From Chryseobacterium formosense (lineage in GTDB: Bacteria > Bacteroidota > Bacteroidia > Flavobacteriales > Weeksellaceae), in NCBI RefSeq assembly GCF_900116415.1, contig NZ_FPAP01000001.1:496001-560000 (forward strand): 64,000 bases of DNA, in the 5' to 3' direction. Positions 8,642 to 18,681 of the stretch are shown one piece after another. The notes beneath the pieces are model-generated. The model saw nothing but the letters and a program-made list of their open reading frames with translations. It did no database searches and was not told the origin of the DNA. The position numbers were made by a program, and so were the translations under genes. Within the stretch, counting starts at the first letter, position 1; each line of letters begins with the position of its first letter.

Positions 8642-9721
8642 TCAGACTTCAAAAATAACACTTTCCTCATTAATTCTTTTCACCACATTTTCCGTACGTT
8701 CTCTATGCGTATCTGTAATAAAAATCTGCCCGAAATTTTCCTGATTCACCAGTTCTATCAATTGAGAAACTCGTGAATCATCCAATTTATCGAAAATGTC
8801 ATCTAAAAGAAGAATAGGGGTTTTACCGGTTAATTCTTTTATAAGGCTCATTTGAGCAAGCTTTAATGAAATTAAAAACGATTTTTGCTGCCCCTGCGAA
8901 CCAATTTTTTTAATGAGAACAGCATCCATTTCAAAAAGAAGATCATCTTTGTGAATTCCTTTCGAAGTGTAAGTGAGCATTCGATCTCTTTCCAGGCTTT
9001 CAGACAAAAGGTTTTCGAAAGAATCAGTAAGCAAATGTGATTCATAAATTACCGAAACACTTTCTTTACCACCAGAAATGATCTGATAAAAATTCTGAAC
9101 AATAGGGTTCAGTTTTGCAACAAATTCCTGTCTTTTTTCAAAGATTTTAGTTCCGGATTTGGTGATCGGATCATCATAAATTTCTAAAGAATCTTTGTCC
9201 CAAACTCTGTTTTTGGCAAAATATTTCAATAAAGCATTGCGCTGCTGAATCGTTTTCTGATATTGTATTAAATCAAATAGATAGGAAGAATCTGTCTGCG
9301 AAATCATCGAATCTAAAAACTTTCTGCGACTTTCACCCGAATCCGAAATCAGGTTAGAATCGTATGGAGAAATCATCACACTCGGTAAATAGCCTATGTG
9401 ATCCGCCATTCTATCGTAGCTTTTATCGTTTTTCTTTATCGTTTTTTTAGATTCTTTGGGTTGAAGAATTTTAATAATATCTTCGGAATCTTCATTTTGA
9501 ACTTCAGCTTCTATGGTAAAAAAATCTTCATCTTGCAGGATATTGTTCACATCACTATTGCCGAGAAAACTTTTCCCGACAGAAAGATAGTGCAGGGCAT
9601 CCAGAATATTGGTTTTTCCGACGCCGTTGTTTCCCACAAAACAGTTGATTTGCGGTGAAAATTCAAACCTTTTTTCTGAATGATTTTTGAAATTGTATAA
9701 AGAAAGCTTCTTAATAATCAT
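8642..9721 (-). CDS. recF: DNA replication and repair protein RecF
   Basis: 359 aa SMC-like ATPase. Walker A CFVGNNGVGKTNILDAL is near residue 30; the signature region IGSQGQQKSFLISLKLAQ and Walker B ILLLDDIFDKLDD follow near the C-terminus. It helps load RecA at single-strand gaps. Length and motif order are normal. It sits three bases after the UbiA-like gene and upstream of the four-helix-bundle and dciA-like genes, so the four may share a transcript. Confidence 0.95.
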   Translation of the reverse strand: MIIKKLSLYNFKNHSEKRFEFSPQINCFVGNNGVGKTNILDALHYLSVGKSFLGNSDVNNILQDEDFFTIEAEVQNEDSEDIIKILQPKESKKTIKKNDKSYDRMADHIGYLPSVMISPYDSNLISDSGESRRKFLDSMISQTDSSYLFDLIQYQKTIQQRNALLKYFAKNRVWDKDSLEIYDDPITKSGTKIFEKRQEFVAKLNPIVQNFYQIISGGKESVSVIYESHLLTDSFENLLSESLERDRMLTYTSKGIHKDDLLFEMDAVLIKKIGSQGQQKSFLISLKLAQMSLIKELTGKTPILLLDDIFDKLDDSRVSQLIELVNQENFGQIFITDTHRERTENVVKRINEESVIFEV

Positions 9722-9724
9722 TTG

Positions 9725-10480
9725 TCAAAAATACTTCATTATTAGTGAAAATAAAAAAGGTAATGCCGAACAGGATTCCACCCAAAAAGAAAAGTAAGAA
9801 TCTTTGTTTGAATTTTCAGAAAAATAGATCAATATAAAGGTTAAGATTGAGGTTAAGAAAAAGCTCAACGCAAATTCATATTTTAAGTAAAAAACAGATA
9901 AAATACATGCCATAAACACCAGTAAATAAGCAAGATATTTTGTGTTTTGCACCCCGATTATTTTAGGGAAAGTTTCTACGGTGTCATTTTTCATATCGCG
10001 AATATCGAAAGGTAAAACTAGAGCCGTGATAAACAGAAAGCTGATGAGAAAAATGGGTGAATCAAACTCAGGTAAAGTAAGCCAACAATTCATTAAAGCC
10101 CAGACCAAACCTACATAAAATACTTTCAGCAATGGTATTTTCCGGATATAAGTTTCGAGGAAAAAGCTGTTGTAAAGAAGACCTAACACAACAATGATGA
10201 ACCATTTTAAAAGACGTATTTCATTATGATTAAAGATGATCAAAGCTGCCGAAATAAGTCCTGCAAAGAAATTCAGAATCAGGATTTTATAAAAATGCTT
10301 CGTTTTTTGGTATTTGGTATAAAGATAACCGCTGAAATAGGTGATGAATAAAAGCAATACAGTCGGAAAACGGAATGTGTTTTGCTCAAGCATGAAAAAT
10401 ACTGCGAAAAGAGTTCCCATTAAGGATACGTAAACTTGGCTGTCTATGACAGATTTTTTCAGTACTTTTAAACAATTCAT
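9725..10480 (-). CDS. UbiA-like prenyltransferase-fold membrane protein
   Basis: 251 aa with about eight hydrophobic segments. It keeps LPFDIRDMKNDT, which resembles the second Asp-rich motif of UbiA prenyltransferases, followed by TFPKIIGVQNTK. The first motif (NDxxDxxxD) is not evident, so enzymatic activity is uncertain; it may be a diverged, inactive or altered member. A TATTTTTG box (10485-10492, minus) ends four bases before the ATG in an 18-bp divergent spacer shared with the alpha-2-macroglobulin gene. Confidence 0.65.
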   Translation of the reverse strand: MNCLKVLKKSVIDSQVYVSLMGTLFAVFFMLEQNTFRFPTVLLLFITYFSGYLYTKYQKTKHFYKILILNFFAGLISAALIIFNHNEIRLLKWFIIVVLGLLYNSFFLETYIRKIPLLKVFYVGLVWALMNCWLTLPEFDSPIFLISFLFITALVLPFDIRDMKNDTVETFPKIIGVQNTKYLAYLLVFMACILSVFYLKYEFALSFFLTSILTFILIYFSENSNKDSYFSFWVESCSALPFLFSLIMKYF

Positions 10481-10484
10481 TTAT

Positions 10485-10492
10485 CAAAAATA
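10485..10492 (-). promoter_or_regulatory. -7 box for the UbiA-like gene
   Basis: TATTTTTG read on the minus strand matches TAnnTTTG. Only four bases separate it from the start codon at 10480, so the transcript would begin at or next to the ATG. Confidence 0.45.
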
Positions 10493-10498
10493 ACACTT

Positions 10499-13400
10499 AT
10501 GCAAAGATTTTCCAAGGTTTTGTTCCTGATCCTTATTTCACTGAGTTTTTCAAATGTTTCTGCCCAGAATAATTATGATGCTCAATGGAAAAAAATAGAA
10601 GAGAATTCCAGAAAGGGATCGTATAAATCTAATCTTCCTGTTGTTTTAGAAATTCAAAAACAAGCTATGAAAGAAAATAATGGGGTGCAACTGATCCGTT
10701 CACTAAGAGCCGAGTTCAGTCTAATCAATCAGACAACAGATGACGAAAAAAATGATACTGTATCAAAGTTTTTTGCAAAACTAACTTCGACAGGAAAAGA
10801 GCTGAAAAATGATGATCAGCTGATGTATAAAGCTTTACTCTCGGGTTTTCTGATGGATTATTATAATGAAAATTCCTGGAAAATCAATGCAAGAACCAAC
10901 ATCAATTCGCAGGATCTCACTCAGATTGAAACATGGAGTAAGCTCGATTTTAAAAACTATTTAAACCAAAATTTTAAAGATCTTGATCAGCAAAGCCAGG
11001 CAATGAAAAAAGTTTCTCTTGCGAAGTATCGAGACATCTTTTTGAATACAGAAAACATCAGTTATTTCCCGACATTATTCGATTGGTATTCTCTTAAAAA
11101 AGTGAATTTCCTCTCAGATAATGGTCTTTTTACAAAGAATGAGCTTAACGAAAACAGAAAAACAATTGATGCGATTTTTGATGAACTGATTGCTCAGAAT
11201 ACCGGAAATTCAAAGCTTTATTTTATGCATCAGAAGGTGGTGGAAAACTGTATTTTCAGCTCTTGCAAAGACAAATTAGCACAGCTTCAGAATCTGATGA
11301 AAACAAATGTAGAGGGAGATTACAAAGTTCTGATCGCTGAAGAGATGATGAATGAATTGGTTTTAAAAAGTAAAGAAAAAGAAGCCATTCAGATCGGAAA
11401 TTCCATTAAAAACCAATATCCGAAATCTGTTTTTATCAATAATGTTAAAAATAAAGAAAATCAGATCACCAATCCTTCTCTGAATATTAAATATGAAGAG
11501 CAGGCACAACCCAATTTACCGATTCATCTCGTTGCTGAATTTAAAAACGTAAATGAATTTTCGATGAACATCTATGAAGTTAAAGATAACTTTTTAGCGT
11601 TCATGCAATATTCAAAAAATCATTACAATAATTCTTTTTCTAAGGTTAAAAAGACGTTGATACGAAAAGATGTTTTTCAGCTGAATGATCCGAAAGATTA
11701 TCAGGTTCATAAAACGTCATTGGAGCTAAAGTCACTTCCTTCGGGAATTTATGTTGCAGAATACCAGGTTTCGGGTATGAAAAATGAAGAACAGAATTTT
11801 TATTTTTTAGTTTCGAATCATAAAATTATCTATCACAGCAAAAGTGGTAATCAGCTTTTAAATGAACTAAAACTGGTTAATTCTGAAAACGGAAAACCTG
11901 TTTTAAATGAGAATCTTACTTTTTACGAGTTCGTCCAAAATAAAACTTTGAATAAAGTTGAAGGAAAAACCAATGATAAAGGAATTTTTAAATTTCCGGC
12001 GACAGAAAGTAAAGAATATTACAGAACGATCTTAATTCAACAGCCAAAAACACATGATTTTCAGATGATGCAGTTGTATGGCTACAATAATCTTGAAGAA
12101 TACAATCCGAATAAACAAACACAGAACAAGGCTCAGATTTTCATAGACAGAGCAATTTACAGACCCGGACAAATTGTGTACTTCAAGGTTATCAATACAA
12201 GGATTGAGAAAGAAACAGAAGCTGTGTTGTCTGGTTTAAAGCAAAATATCACTTTAAAAGATGCCAATAATCAGGAAGTTTCTGTTCAGAGTTTTACAAC
12301 AAACGAGTTTGGTTCTTATCACGGAAGCTTTATTTTGCCCAAAGGAAAACTGAACGGAAATTTTACACTTTCAACAGACGGAAATTCTAACGGATATAAA
12401 TATTTTCAGGTAGAAGAATACAAAAGACCAAAATTTGAAGTGACTTTTGAACCGGTAAAAGATGAGTATAAATATGGGCAAACCATCGAACTGAAAGGAA
12501 AAGCCATGATGTTTTCGGGAGTTGCTTTGAGTAATACTAACGTTAATTATGAGATCCGAAAGCAAAATATTCGCTGGAGATATTTTCCTTGGTATCCTCA
12601 AAATGATAATAATGAAAATTCAATTCTTGGCGAGGCAAAAACCAATGATAAAGGAGAGTTTGTTATAAAATTAGATCTTAAAAAAGATGAAAAATTAGAA
12701 GGAATTCAGATTGATAATTATCAGATCAACGCTTCGGTGACCGACATCAACGGTGAAACGCAGATTGCAAATACAAATTTGAAGGTGGCTTCGGTATCCC
12801 ATTACATTAAAGCAGATGAAGCAAAAAATGTTTTTGCGGATGAAAATGTAAAATTAAAGGTAGAAACTAAAAATTATAACGAGCAAAATTTAAAAAAATC
12901 ATATCAGGTTAAATTATCAAAACTGGAAGCTCCACAGAGAATTTTCAGAAGTAATTTTGAATTTCAAGTTCAGAATCTGCCGAAGTTTTCGAAAGAAGAA
13001 TTTAGTGCTAAATTCCCTCATGATCTTTATGACGAAAATGACCAGCAAGAAAATTGGAAAGCGTTATCTGTCATTCTGAATGGAGAGAAACGAAATGAAG
13101 AATCTCTGGATTTAGGAAAATTAGAATCCGGTGATTATAAATTGGAATTGTATAATATCGAAGGAAAAGACACAATAAAAGCCGTACAGAATTTCAGTGT
13201 ATGGGACAAAAAAGCTTTAAAAAACAATCAGAAAACTTTTCTTTCTGTTTTGAGTTCTAAAGATGAAGTTATGAGAGGTGAAAAAACAAAAATCTACGCG
13301 TATTCATCAGTTCCGAATGCTTTGGTAAATGTTTTTGTGCAAAACGGTTTAGGAAAAACAATTTCTGAAACTCATCAGCTTAAAAATGGAGTTTTAGAAT

Positions 13401-16400
13401 ATGAAATTGAAATTCCGAAAGATAAAGAAGTAAATAGTCTGAATCTTCAGTTTCAACTTGTAGCGTTTAATGATGTTCAGACGGAAACAGTCAATCTGAA
13501 AATAAAAAATTCTGAACAGCCTTTAAAAATTGTAACCATTACTTTCAGAGACAAAATAGAACCGAATTCGAAAGAGAAATGGGCAGTGAAAATTTTAGGA
13601 AACGAAAAAGAAAAAATCAATGCCGAAGTATTGGCAAATATGTATGATATGTCGCTGGATCAGTTTTCTGTAAACAATTTCAACTGGCAAAACTTGTACA
13701 GACCTTATTCAGTGGTAAATTCGTATGATATTACTCAAAATTTGGAGGCAACATATCTTAGTGTAGATTTTAATTATTTAGAACAAAAATATGTAGAAGT
13801 TCCTCAATTTAACTGGTTTGATGGATACAATTATGAGAATATAATACAAGGAAGAGCCTATGGAGTAGTTGCAGAGAAAGGAATAAAATCCGCAGCTTAT
13901 TCTCCCCCTCCTTCTCCTACAATGAAATTGGAGCGTGTTGTGATGAACGATGCAGCTATTGATATTTTATCATCCGGAAGACAATTATCAGAAGAGGAAA
14001 AGAAACAATATGCTGATGTGTATTACGATGGGACAGATGGAGACGGTGTGTTAGACAAAGATGATGAACCTCTAAATAAAATCAAAGTTCGTCAAAACCT
14101 CAACGAAACCGCATTTTTTTATCCTGATTTAAAAACAGATTCCGAAGGAAATGTAAATTTTGAATTCACTTCACCTGAAGCCTTAACAAAATGGAAACTG
14201 ATGTTTTTGACTCATACAAAAGATGCAAGAGCAGCAACTTTGGAAAAAGAAGTCGTAACGCAGAAAGAATTTTCGGTTACGCCAAATTATCCTAGATTTT
14301 TAAGAGAAGGTGATGAACTGAACTTACAGTCAAAATTATCAAATCTTACCAATAAGAAACTGAATGGCTCTGCTCAATTACAGATTTTAGATGCCTTTAC
14401 CAACGAAGATATTTCAGAGAAATTTGGATTGAGTACATTAACTGCCGTTTCCGGTTACAATAAAGAACAGGCTTTCTCTGTTGATGAGAACGGAAATTCT
14501 GTTTTAACATGGAGGTTGAAAGTTCCGAATAACATTTCATCTATTATTGTAAAAGTCGTGGCAAAAGCAGGTCAATATTCAGACGGCGAGCAAAAAGCAG
14601 TTGCGGTTCTCCCAAATAGAATGTTGGTAACCGAAGCAGTTCCTGTTTTTGTAAAAGAAGGCGAAACCAAAACTTTTGAACTTGAAAATCTTAAAAATTC
14701 CACTTCGACAACAATTTCCAACGTTTCAAATACTTTGGAATTAACGACGAATCCGATTTGGGAAATTATGTTTGCATTGCCAAGTCTGAAAAATGATCAG
14801 AATAATTCTGCCGATGTCATTTTTAATAAGTGGTTTGCCGATGTTCTTGCTTCGGAAATTTTTAAAGCGAATCCGAAAATGAAAACCGTTTTTGAACAAT
14901 ATCAAAACGCAGGATTATTAAATTCCAATCTTGAAAAAAATCAGGAATTGAAACAGCTTTTACTGGAAGAAACACCGTGGGTTCTGGAAAGTACAAATGA
15001 AAATGAACAGATGCAGAAATTAGCTTTATTGTTTGATGCGAATACCATGAAAAATTCGATCAATCAGGACTGGAGCGATTTCAGTAAACTTCAAAATCCT
15101 GACGGAGGGTTTTCGTGGTATCAAGGTTACCCAAGTTCATATTCGACATCGTTGTATATTCTTAAAAATTTAGGAAAGATCAATTTCTGGTTGAAAGATA
15201 ATGTGAAAGATTATCAAAGTTCAGAACAGAAAGAATTGGTGAAAAATCTGATAGGATATGTCGATAATGAAATTAATAAATATGTTGATTCTAAAGAAAG
15301 AAATATCTGGACAAATTGGTCTTTAGATTACTTGGATACCAGAAATTATTGGGAAAAAGAATATCCGCTAAAAGGTAAAGGAGCAACTTTGAAATCTCTT
15401 GTGAAGCAAAAAGCGAAATCTGCAAAACTTACCGATTTTACATTCTTCGGATTGCATCGTGCAGCTTTATTGATGAACGATTATGGTTTGAAAGAGGTTT
15501 CAGATAAACTTATGAATTATCTAAAAGAAACTTCGGTAGATTCAAAAACTCAGGGTGTTTACTGGAAACAGAATCTTGATGATTGGGGCTGGTTCAGTTC
15601 AAAAGTGGTGAATCATGCAGGAGCTTTGGAAGCTTTCAATAAGTTGAAACCAAACGACCAAAAATTCATTGAAGACATGAAGATTTGGTTGATTACACAA
15701 AAAGAAGTGAATTCCTGGGGAAGCTCAAGAGGAACTTCAGAAGTAATTTTCACAATTTTAAACTCCGGCAAATCCTGGACAAATCCTGAAAGTGATAAAG
15801 CAACCATTGTTTGGGGCGGAAAAGAATTGCAATCGCAAACCCAGGCAACAGGTTATGTGAAATCTGCTGTTAAAACTGATGTTTTAGATAGAAAATTAGC
15901 CACCGTTACCATAACAAAACCAGGTGCAGGAATTGTTCAGGGCGGTTTATTCTGGCAATATTATGAAGATCTGGATAAAATAAAATCTTCTGAGAATTAT
16001 CTTTCAGTTAATAAGGAACTGTACAAAAAAGTAAAAACGGTAAATGGTGAAGAGTTGAAACCGATTACCAAAGAAATGCCATTAAAAATAGGTGATAAAG
16101 TAACGGTAAGAATGATTCTCAACACCGATCGTGCTATGGAATTTATTCATATCAAAGATATGAGAGCAGCCGGATTTGAGCCGCTTGATGCGATTTCGGG
16201 TTATCAGTGGAAAAATTCTTTAGGATATTATCAGTCTACAAAAGATGCTTCGACGAATTTTTACATTCAATATATGCCAAAAGGGAAATATGTGTTTGAA
16301 TATGATCTGATCTGTAATGCTTCAGGAAGCTTTTCAAATGGCTTAACGACGATCCAAAATTATTATGCACCGCAAATGAATGCACACACAAAAGGAACCA

Positions 16401-16420
16401 ATGTAATGATTTCGGAATAA
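10499..16420 (+). CDS. Alpha-2-macroglobulin family protein
   Basis: 1973 aa with a signal peptide (ends near SNVSAQ). The N-terminal 350 residues are helical; macroglobulin-like domains follow (RAIYRPGQIVYFKV near 552, then NYPRFLREGDEL near 1263 in the A2M domain), and a helical TED-like region comes last. I find no CxEQ thioester, so it resembles the thioester-less bacterial class. Such proteins trap or inhibit proteases in the periplasm or at the surface. Residues about 1177-1191 contain a DxDGDGxxDxDD-type calcium loop within the linker before the A2M domain, which is uncommon. Ecotin follows 169 bases later. Confidence 0.9.
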   Translation: MQRFSKVLFLILISLSFSNVSAQNNYDAQWKKIEENSRKGSYKSNLPVVLEIQKQAMKENNGVQLIRSLRAEFSLINQTTDDEKNDTVSKFFAKLTSTGKELKNDDQLMYKALLSGFLMDYYNENSWKINARTNINSQDLTQIETWSKLDFKNYLNQNFKDLDQQSQAMKKVSLAKYRDIFLNTENISYFPTLFDWYSLKKVNFLSDNGLFTKNELNENRKTIDAIFDELIAQNTGNSKLYFMHQKVVENCIFSSCKDKLAQLQNLMKTNVEGDYKVLIAEEMMNELVLKSKEKEAIQIGNSIKNQYPKSVFINNVKNKENQITNPSLNIKYEEQAQPNLPIHLVAEFKNVNEFSMNIYEVKDNFLAFMQYSKNHYNNSFSKVKKTLIRKDVFQLNDPKDYQVHKTSLELKSLPSGIYVAEYQVSGMKNEEQNFYFLVSNHKIIYHSKSGNQLLNELKLVNSENGKPVLNENLTFYEFVQNKTLNKVEGKTNDKGIFKFPATESKEYYRTILIQQPKTHDFQMMQLYGYNNLEEYNPNKQTQNKAQIFIDRAIYRPGQIVYFKVINTRIEKETEAVLSGLKQNITLKDANNQEVSVQSFTTNEFGSYHGSFILPKGKLNGNFTLSTDGNSNGYKYFQVEEYKRPKFEVTFEPVKDEYKYGQTIELKGKAMMFSGVALSNTNVNYEIRKQNIRWRYFPWYPQNDNNENSILGEAKTNDKGEFVIKLDLKKDEKLEGIQIDNYQINASVTDINGETQIANTNLKVASVSHYIKADEAKNVFADENVKLKVETKNYNEQNLKKSYQVKLSKLEAPQRIFRSNFEFQVQNLPKFSKEEFSAKFPHDLYDENDQQENWKALSVILNGEKRNEESLDLGKLESGDYKLELYNIEGKDTIKAVQNFSVWDKKALKNNQKTFLSVLSSKDEVMRGEKTKIYAYSSVPNALVNVFVQNGLGKTISETHQLKNGVLEYEIEIPKDKEVNSLNLQFQLVAFNDVQTETVNLKIKNSEQPLKIVTITFRDKIEPNSKEKWAVKILGNEKEKINAEVLANMYDMSLDQFSVNNFNWQNLYRPYSVVNSYDITQNLEATYLSVDFNYLEQKYVEVPQFNWFDGYNYENIIQGRAYGVVAEKGIKSAAYSPPPSPTMKLERVVMNDAAIDILSSGRQLSEEEKKQYADVYYDGTDGDGVLDKDDEPLNKIKVRQNLNETAFFYPDLKTDSEGNVNFEFTSPEALTKWKLMFLTHTKDARAATLEKEVVTQKEFSVTPNYPRFLREGDELNLQSKLSNLTNKKLNGSAQLQILDAFTNEDISEKFGLSTLTAVSGYNKEQAFSVDENGNSVLTWRLKVPNNISSIIVKVVAKAGQYSDGEQKAVAVLPNRMLVTEAVPVFVKEGETKTFELENLKNSTSTTISNVSNTLELTTNPIWEIMFALPSLKNDQNNSADVIFNKWFADVLASEIFKANPKMKTVFEQYQNAGLLNSNLEKNQELKQLLLEETPWVLESTNENEQMQKLALLFDANTMKNSINQDWSDFSKLQNPDGGFSWYQGYPSSYSTSLYILKNLGKINFWLKDNVKDYQSSEQKELVKNLIGYVDNEINKYVDSKERNIWTNWSLDYLDTRNYWEKEYPLKGKGATLKSLVKQKAKSAKLTDFTFFGLHRAALLMNDYGLKEVSDKLMNYLKETSVDSKTQGVYWKQNLDDWGWFSSKVVNHAGALEAFNKLKPNDQKFIEDMKIWLITQKEVNSWGSSRGTSEVIFTILNSGKSWTNPESDKATIVWGGKELQSQTQATGYVKSAVKTDVLDRKLATVTITKPGAGIVQGGLFWQYYEDLDKIKSSENYLSVNKELYKKVKTVNGEELKPITKEMPLKIGDKVTVRMILNTDRAMEFIHIKDMRAAGFEPLDAISGYQWKNSLGYYQSTKDASTNFYIQYMPKGKYVFEYDLICNASGSFSNGLTTIQNYYAPQMNAHTKGTNVMISE

Positions 16421-16589
16421 TGAATCTATCAATAGACGAAAGCTGTAGTCATATTACTGTTTGTTTCATTTTTCAGCTGGAGATTTTACTGCATTTTAAC
16501 GATCAAATATGATGTTAAAAATTAAACAGCTGTTTAGTTTGGAATGGTTTTTGATTTTATGGAATTTATAAAATTTAAATAGTATAATT

Positions 16590-17075
16590 ATGAAATTTTC
16601 AAAAGCTATTTTGGCGGTTTTTATGATGATTATGGGAGCTCATGTTTTTGCCCAGAAGAAAACAGAGAAATTTGAAAAGCTTCAGATTGATATGTTTCCG
16701 AAGGCTAAAGAAGGATTTAAGCAGGTTTATATTCAGCTTCCGGTTGCAAAAAACGAGAATGACCTTAAAGTAGAATTTTTCGTAGGTACAGAAAAAATGC
16801 TTGACTGTAATAAGCATTTTCTGATCGGAAAAGTAAATACTCTGGATCTTCAGGGATGGGGCTACAATTATTACGAAGTAGAATCAAAAGGGGAAACAGG
16901 CGGAACTTTGATGGCTTGTCCGGATCAGAAACTTACCAAGAAATTTGTTTCTCTTCAGCCGGAAACGGTGAGGTATAACAGCAAATTGCCACTGGTTTTC
17001 TACATTCCTAAAGATATGGAAGTCCGTTACCGAATTCTTCGTCCGGATGCGATGAAAAAAGCGGTTCAGAAATAA
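16590..17075 (+). CDS. eco: Ecotin, periplasmic serine protease inhibitor
   Basis: 161 aa with a signal peptide ending HVFAQ. The mature part has the ecotin layout: MFPKAKEGFKQVYIQLP, then GGTLMACPDQK, where Met is the expected P1 residue of the reactive loop and Cys pairs with the Cys in MLDCNKHF, then VRYNSKLPLVFYIPKD and RYRILRPD. Ecotin inhibits trypsin-fold proteases as a dimer. It directly follows the alpha-2-macroglobulin gene on the same strand, and both act on foreign proteases. Its own terminator follows. Confidence 0.95.
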   Translation: MKFSKAILAVFMMIMGAHVFAQKKTEKFEKLQIDMFPKAKEGFKQVYIQLPVAKNENDLKVEFFVGTEKMLDCNKHFLIGKVNTLDLQGWGYNYYEVESKGETGGTLMACPDQKLTKKFVSLQPETVRYNSKLPLVFYIPKDMEVRYRILRPDAMKKAVQK

Positions 17076-17095
17076 ACAGTAAAACTTATTCATAC

Positions 17096-17127
17096 AAACT
17101 CTTTGCAAATATGCAGAGAGTTTTTTT
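17096..17127 (+). terminator. Terminator after ecotin
   Basis: A 12-bp stem (17096-17107 against 17112-17123, one G-U pair) with loop AATA and a T run. Confidence 0.8.
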
Positions 17128-17247
17128 ATGAACCTATGTCAAAATAAGAAGTTTTTAAATTTGATAATTCACCTTTTCAAATGTTAAAAAAATATTTAAA
17201 TCAAACAAAAAAACTGATATATTTGTTTTTATACAATTTGATAAACT

Positions 17248-17703
17248 ATGGAAAACGTTTTTGATGCTAAAGATGCTCAGAATTACATCAATAGAATAAA
17301 TAATCTGGTAGAAGAAACTCATGGTTTGTGGGGAAGGATGACGGTAGATCAGATGTTGGCGCACTGCTGTGTGTCTTATGAAATGGTTTACGAACCTGAA
17401 AGACACAAAAAACCCGGTGCTATTGCCAAATTTATTTTAAAAACTTTCGTAAAGCCAAAAGTGGTTGGCGAAAAAGCATACCCTCATGATTCTCCTACAG
17501 CACCTCAGTTTTTAATCAAAGAAAGAAGAAATTTCGAAGAAGAAAAAAAGAGATTGATTGGTTATATTCAAAAAACGCAGCAACTTGGTGCAGAAGCTTT
17601 CGACGGAAAAGAGTCTTTCTCTTTCGGAAAACTGAATTCTCAGCAATGGAACAATATGTTTGCTAAACATTTAAATCATCATTTAAGCCAGTTCGGAGTT
17701 TAA
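17248..17703 (+). CDS. DUF1569 (DinB-like) protein
   Basis: 151 aa, a four-helix DinB-like fold with WGRMTVDQMLAHCCVSYEMV near residue 30 and a C-terminal FAKHLNHHLSQFGV. The His residues at these two places fit a DinB-type metal site. No signal peptide. Function unknown; relatives are often thiol- or metal-dependent enzymes. A TATATTTG box (17218-17225) lies 22 bases before the start. Confidence 0.75.
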   Translation: MENVFDAKDAQNYINRINNLVEETHGLWGRMTVDQMLAHCCVSYEMVYEPERHKKPGAIAKFILKTFVKPKVVGEKAYPHDSPTAPQFLIKERRNFEEEKKRLIGYIQKTQQLGAEAFDGKESFSFGKLNSQQWNNMFAKHLNHHLSQFGV

Positions 17704-17723
17704 AAAATTAGCATTAATAAATT

Positions 17724-17784
17724 AATAGAAATGGGCTTTAGCCTGTTTGCAAAAAAACATAAATTCTTTTTGGCTTTAGCCTAA
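17724..17784 (+). repeat. GCTTTAGCC repeat, copy 1
   Basis: AATAGAAATGGGCTTTAGCC followed 30 bases later by a second GGCTTTAGCC. The same two-part layout recurs at 33411. It lies between genes and each half can form a small hairpin. Confidence 0.6.
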
Positions 17785-17802
17785 CTTATTAAAGATTTAA
17801 GC

Positions 17803-18273
17803 ATGAAAAAACTTTTATTATTTCTCATTTTCGCAGCCAATTTCGGCTTTGCTCAGATGCCGAACATTGAAACAGTGTGGAAAAACAACAGCAAGCCTTA
17901 CATTGGAACAATCGGAAGCAAAGGTGAGGAGATCAGACTGAAAATCAATATTTCGGAACAGAACAAAAAAAATGATCAGGAATATTTTGTGGCTGGATAT
18001 TCTTTGGTAGATACCAATTACACAAAGTTTGAAGGAAAACTGACGATTACAAAATACAAAGATTCCAAGAAAAAGGGAGTGGTGTACGGAACGTATGAAT
18101 TGGCAGAAGAAGCGAAAGGAAAACATTCAGGTATGTTTACCGGGAAGTTCGTTTATACTTTTAAATGGGATAAAACTTCAGAAAAGATTAATAGTCAGGA
18201 GATCGAGCTGATTGGTGACTGGAAAAGCTATGATAAAACCTTAGATTTTAAAACCCGTTTAAAAAACCAATAA
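17803..18273 (+). CDS. Secreted protein of unknown function
   Basis: 156 aa with a signal peptide (MKKLLLFLIFAANFGFAQ). The rest is predicted beta-rich with many Lys and Tyr residues (KFEGKLTITKYKDSKKKG, MFTGKFVYTFKWD). No family recognised. It is two bases before the next small membrane protein gene, so the two are probably cotranscribed. Confidence 0.65.
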   Translation: MKKLLLFLIFAANFGFAQMPNIETVWKNNSKPYIGTIGSKGEEIRLKINISEQNKKNDQEYFVAGYSLVDTNYTKFEGKLTITKYKDSKKKGVVYGTYELAEEAKGKHSGMFTGKFVYTFKWDKTSEKINSQEIELIGDWKSYDKTLDFKTRLKNQ

Positions 18274-18275
18274 TT

Positions 18276-18674
18276 ATGTTAAGAAATATATTGGCAGTAG
18301 TTGCCGGAATTATTACCGGATCGATCTGCATCTGGCTGATTGAAACACTGAATCATATTTTATATCCTTTCCCGGAAGGAATAAAACCGAATGATATGGA
18401 AGGTTTTAAAAGCTATGTTGAAAATTTACCTTTTCTGGGGAAATTTATGGTGATTGTAGGTTACGCTGTAGGAGCAGTGGTTTCAGGTTTTGTATCAACA
18501 AAAATCGCTAGAAACGGAAAACTTACATCGGCAGCAATTTGTGGAATTATTTTCATGATTTTCACAATTTATAATATGACCGTTTTGCCAACGCCTGTTT
18601 GGTTTTGGGTTCTCGGGATTGTAGTTTGGGGACTTGTTTTCCTGGGCGGTAAATTGGCTTTAAATAAAAAATAA
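18276..18674 (+). CDS. Small membrane protein, four segments
   Basis: 132 aa with four hydrophobic stretches (ILAVVAGIITGSICIWLI; MVIVGYAVGAVVSGFV; AAICGIIFMIFTIYNM; FWVLGIVVWGLVFLGG), consistent with a compact four-helix membrane protein. No family recognised with confidence. It follows the preceding secreted protein by two bases. Confidence 0.65.
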   Translation: MLRNILAVVAGIITGSICIWLIETLNHILYPFPEGIKPNDMEGFKSYVENLPFLGKFMVIVGYAVGAVVSGFVSTKIARNGKLTSAAICGIIFMIFTIYNMTVLPTPVWFWVLGIVVWGLVFLGGKLALNKK

Positions 18675-18681
18675 TTTCTTT

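Noticed and set aside
12371..12601. Minus-strand ORF inside the alpha-2-macroglobulin
   Set aside because: Typical antisense shadow of an AT-rich gene.
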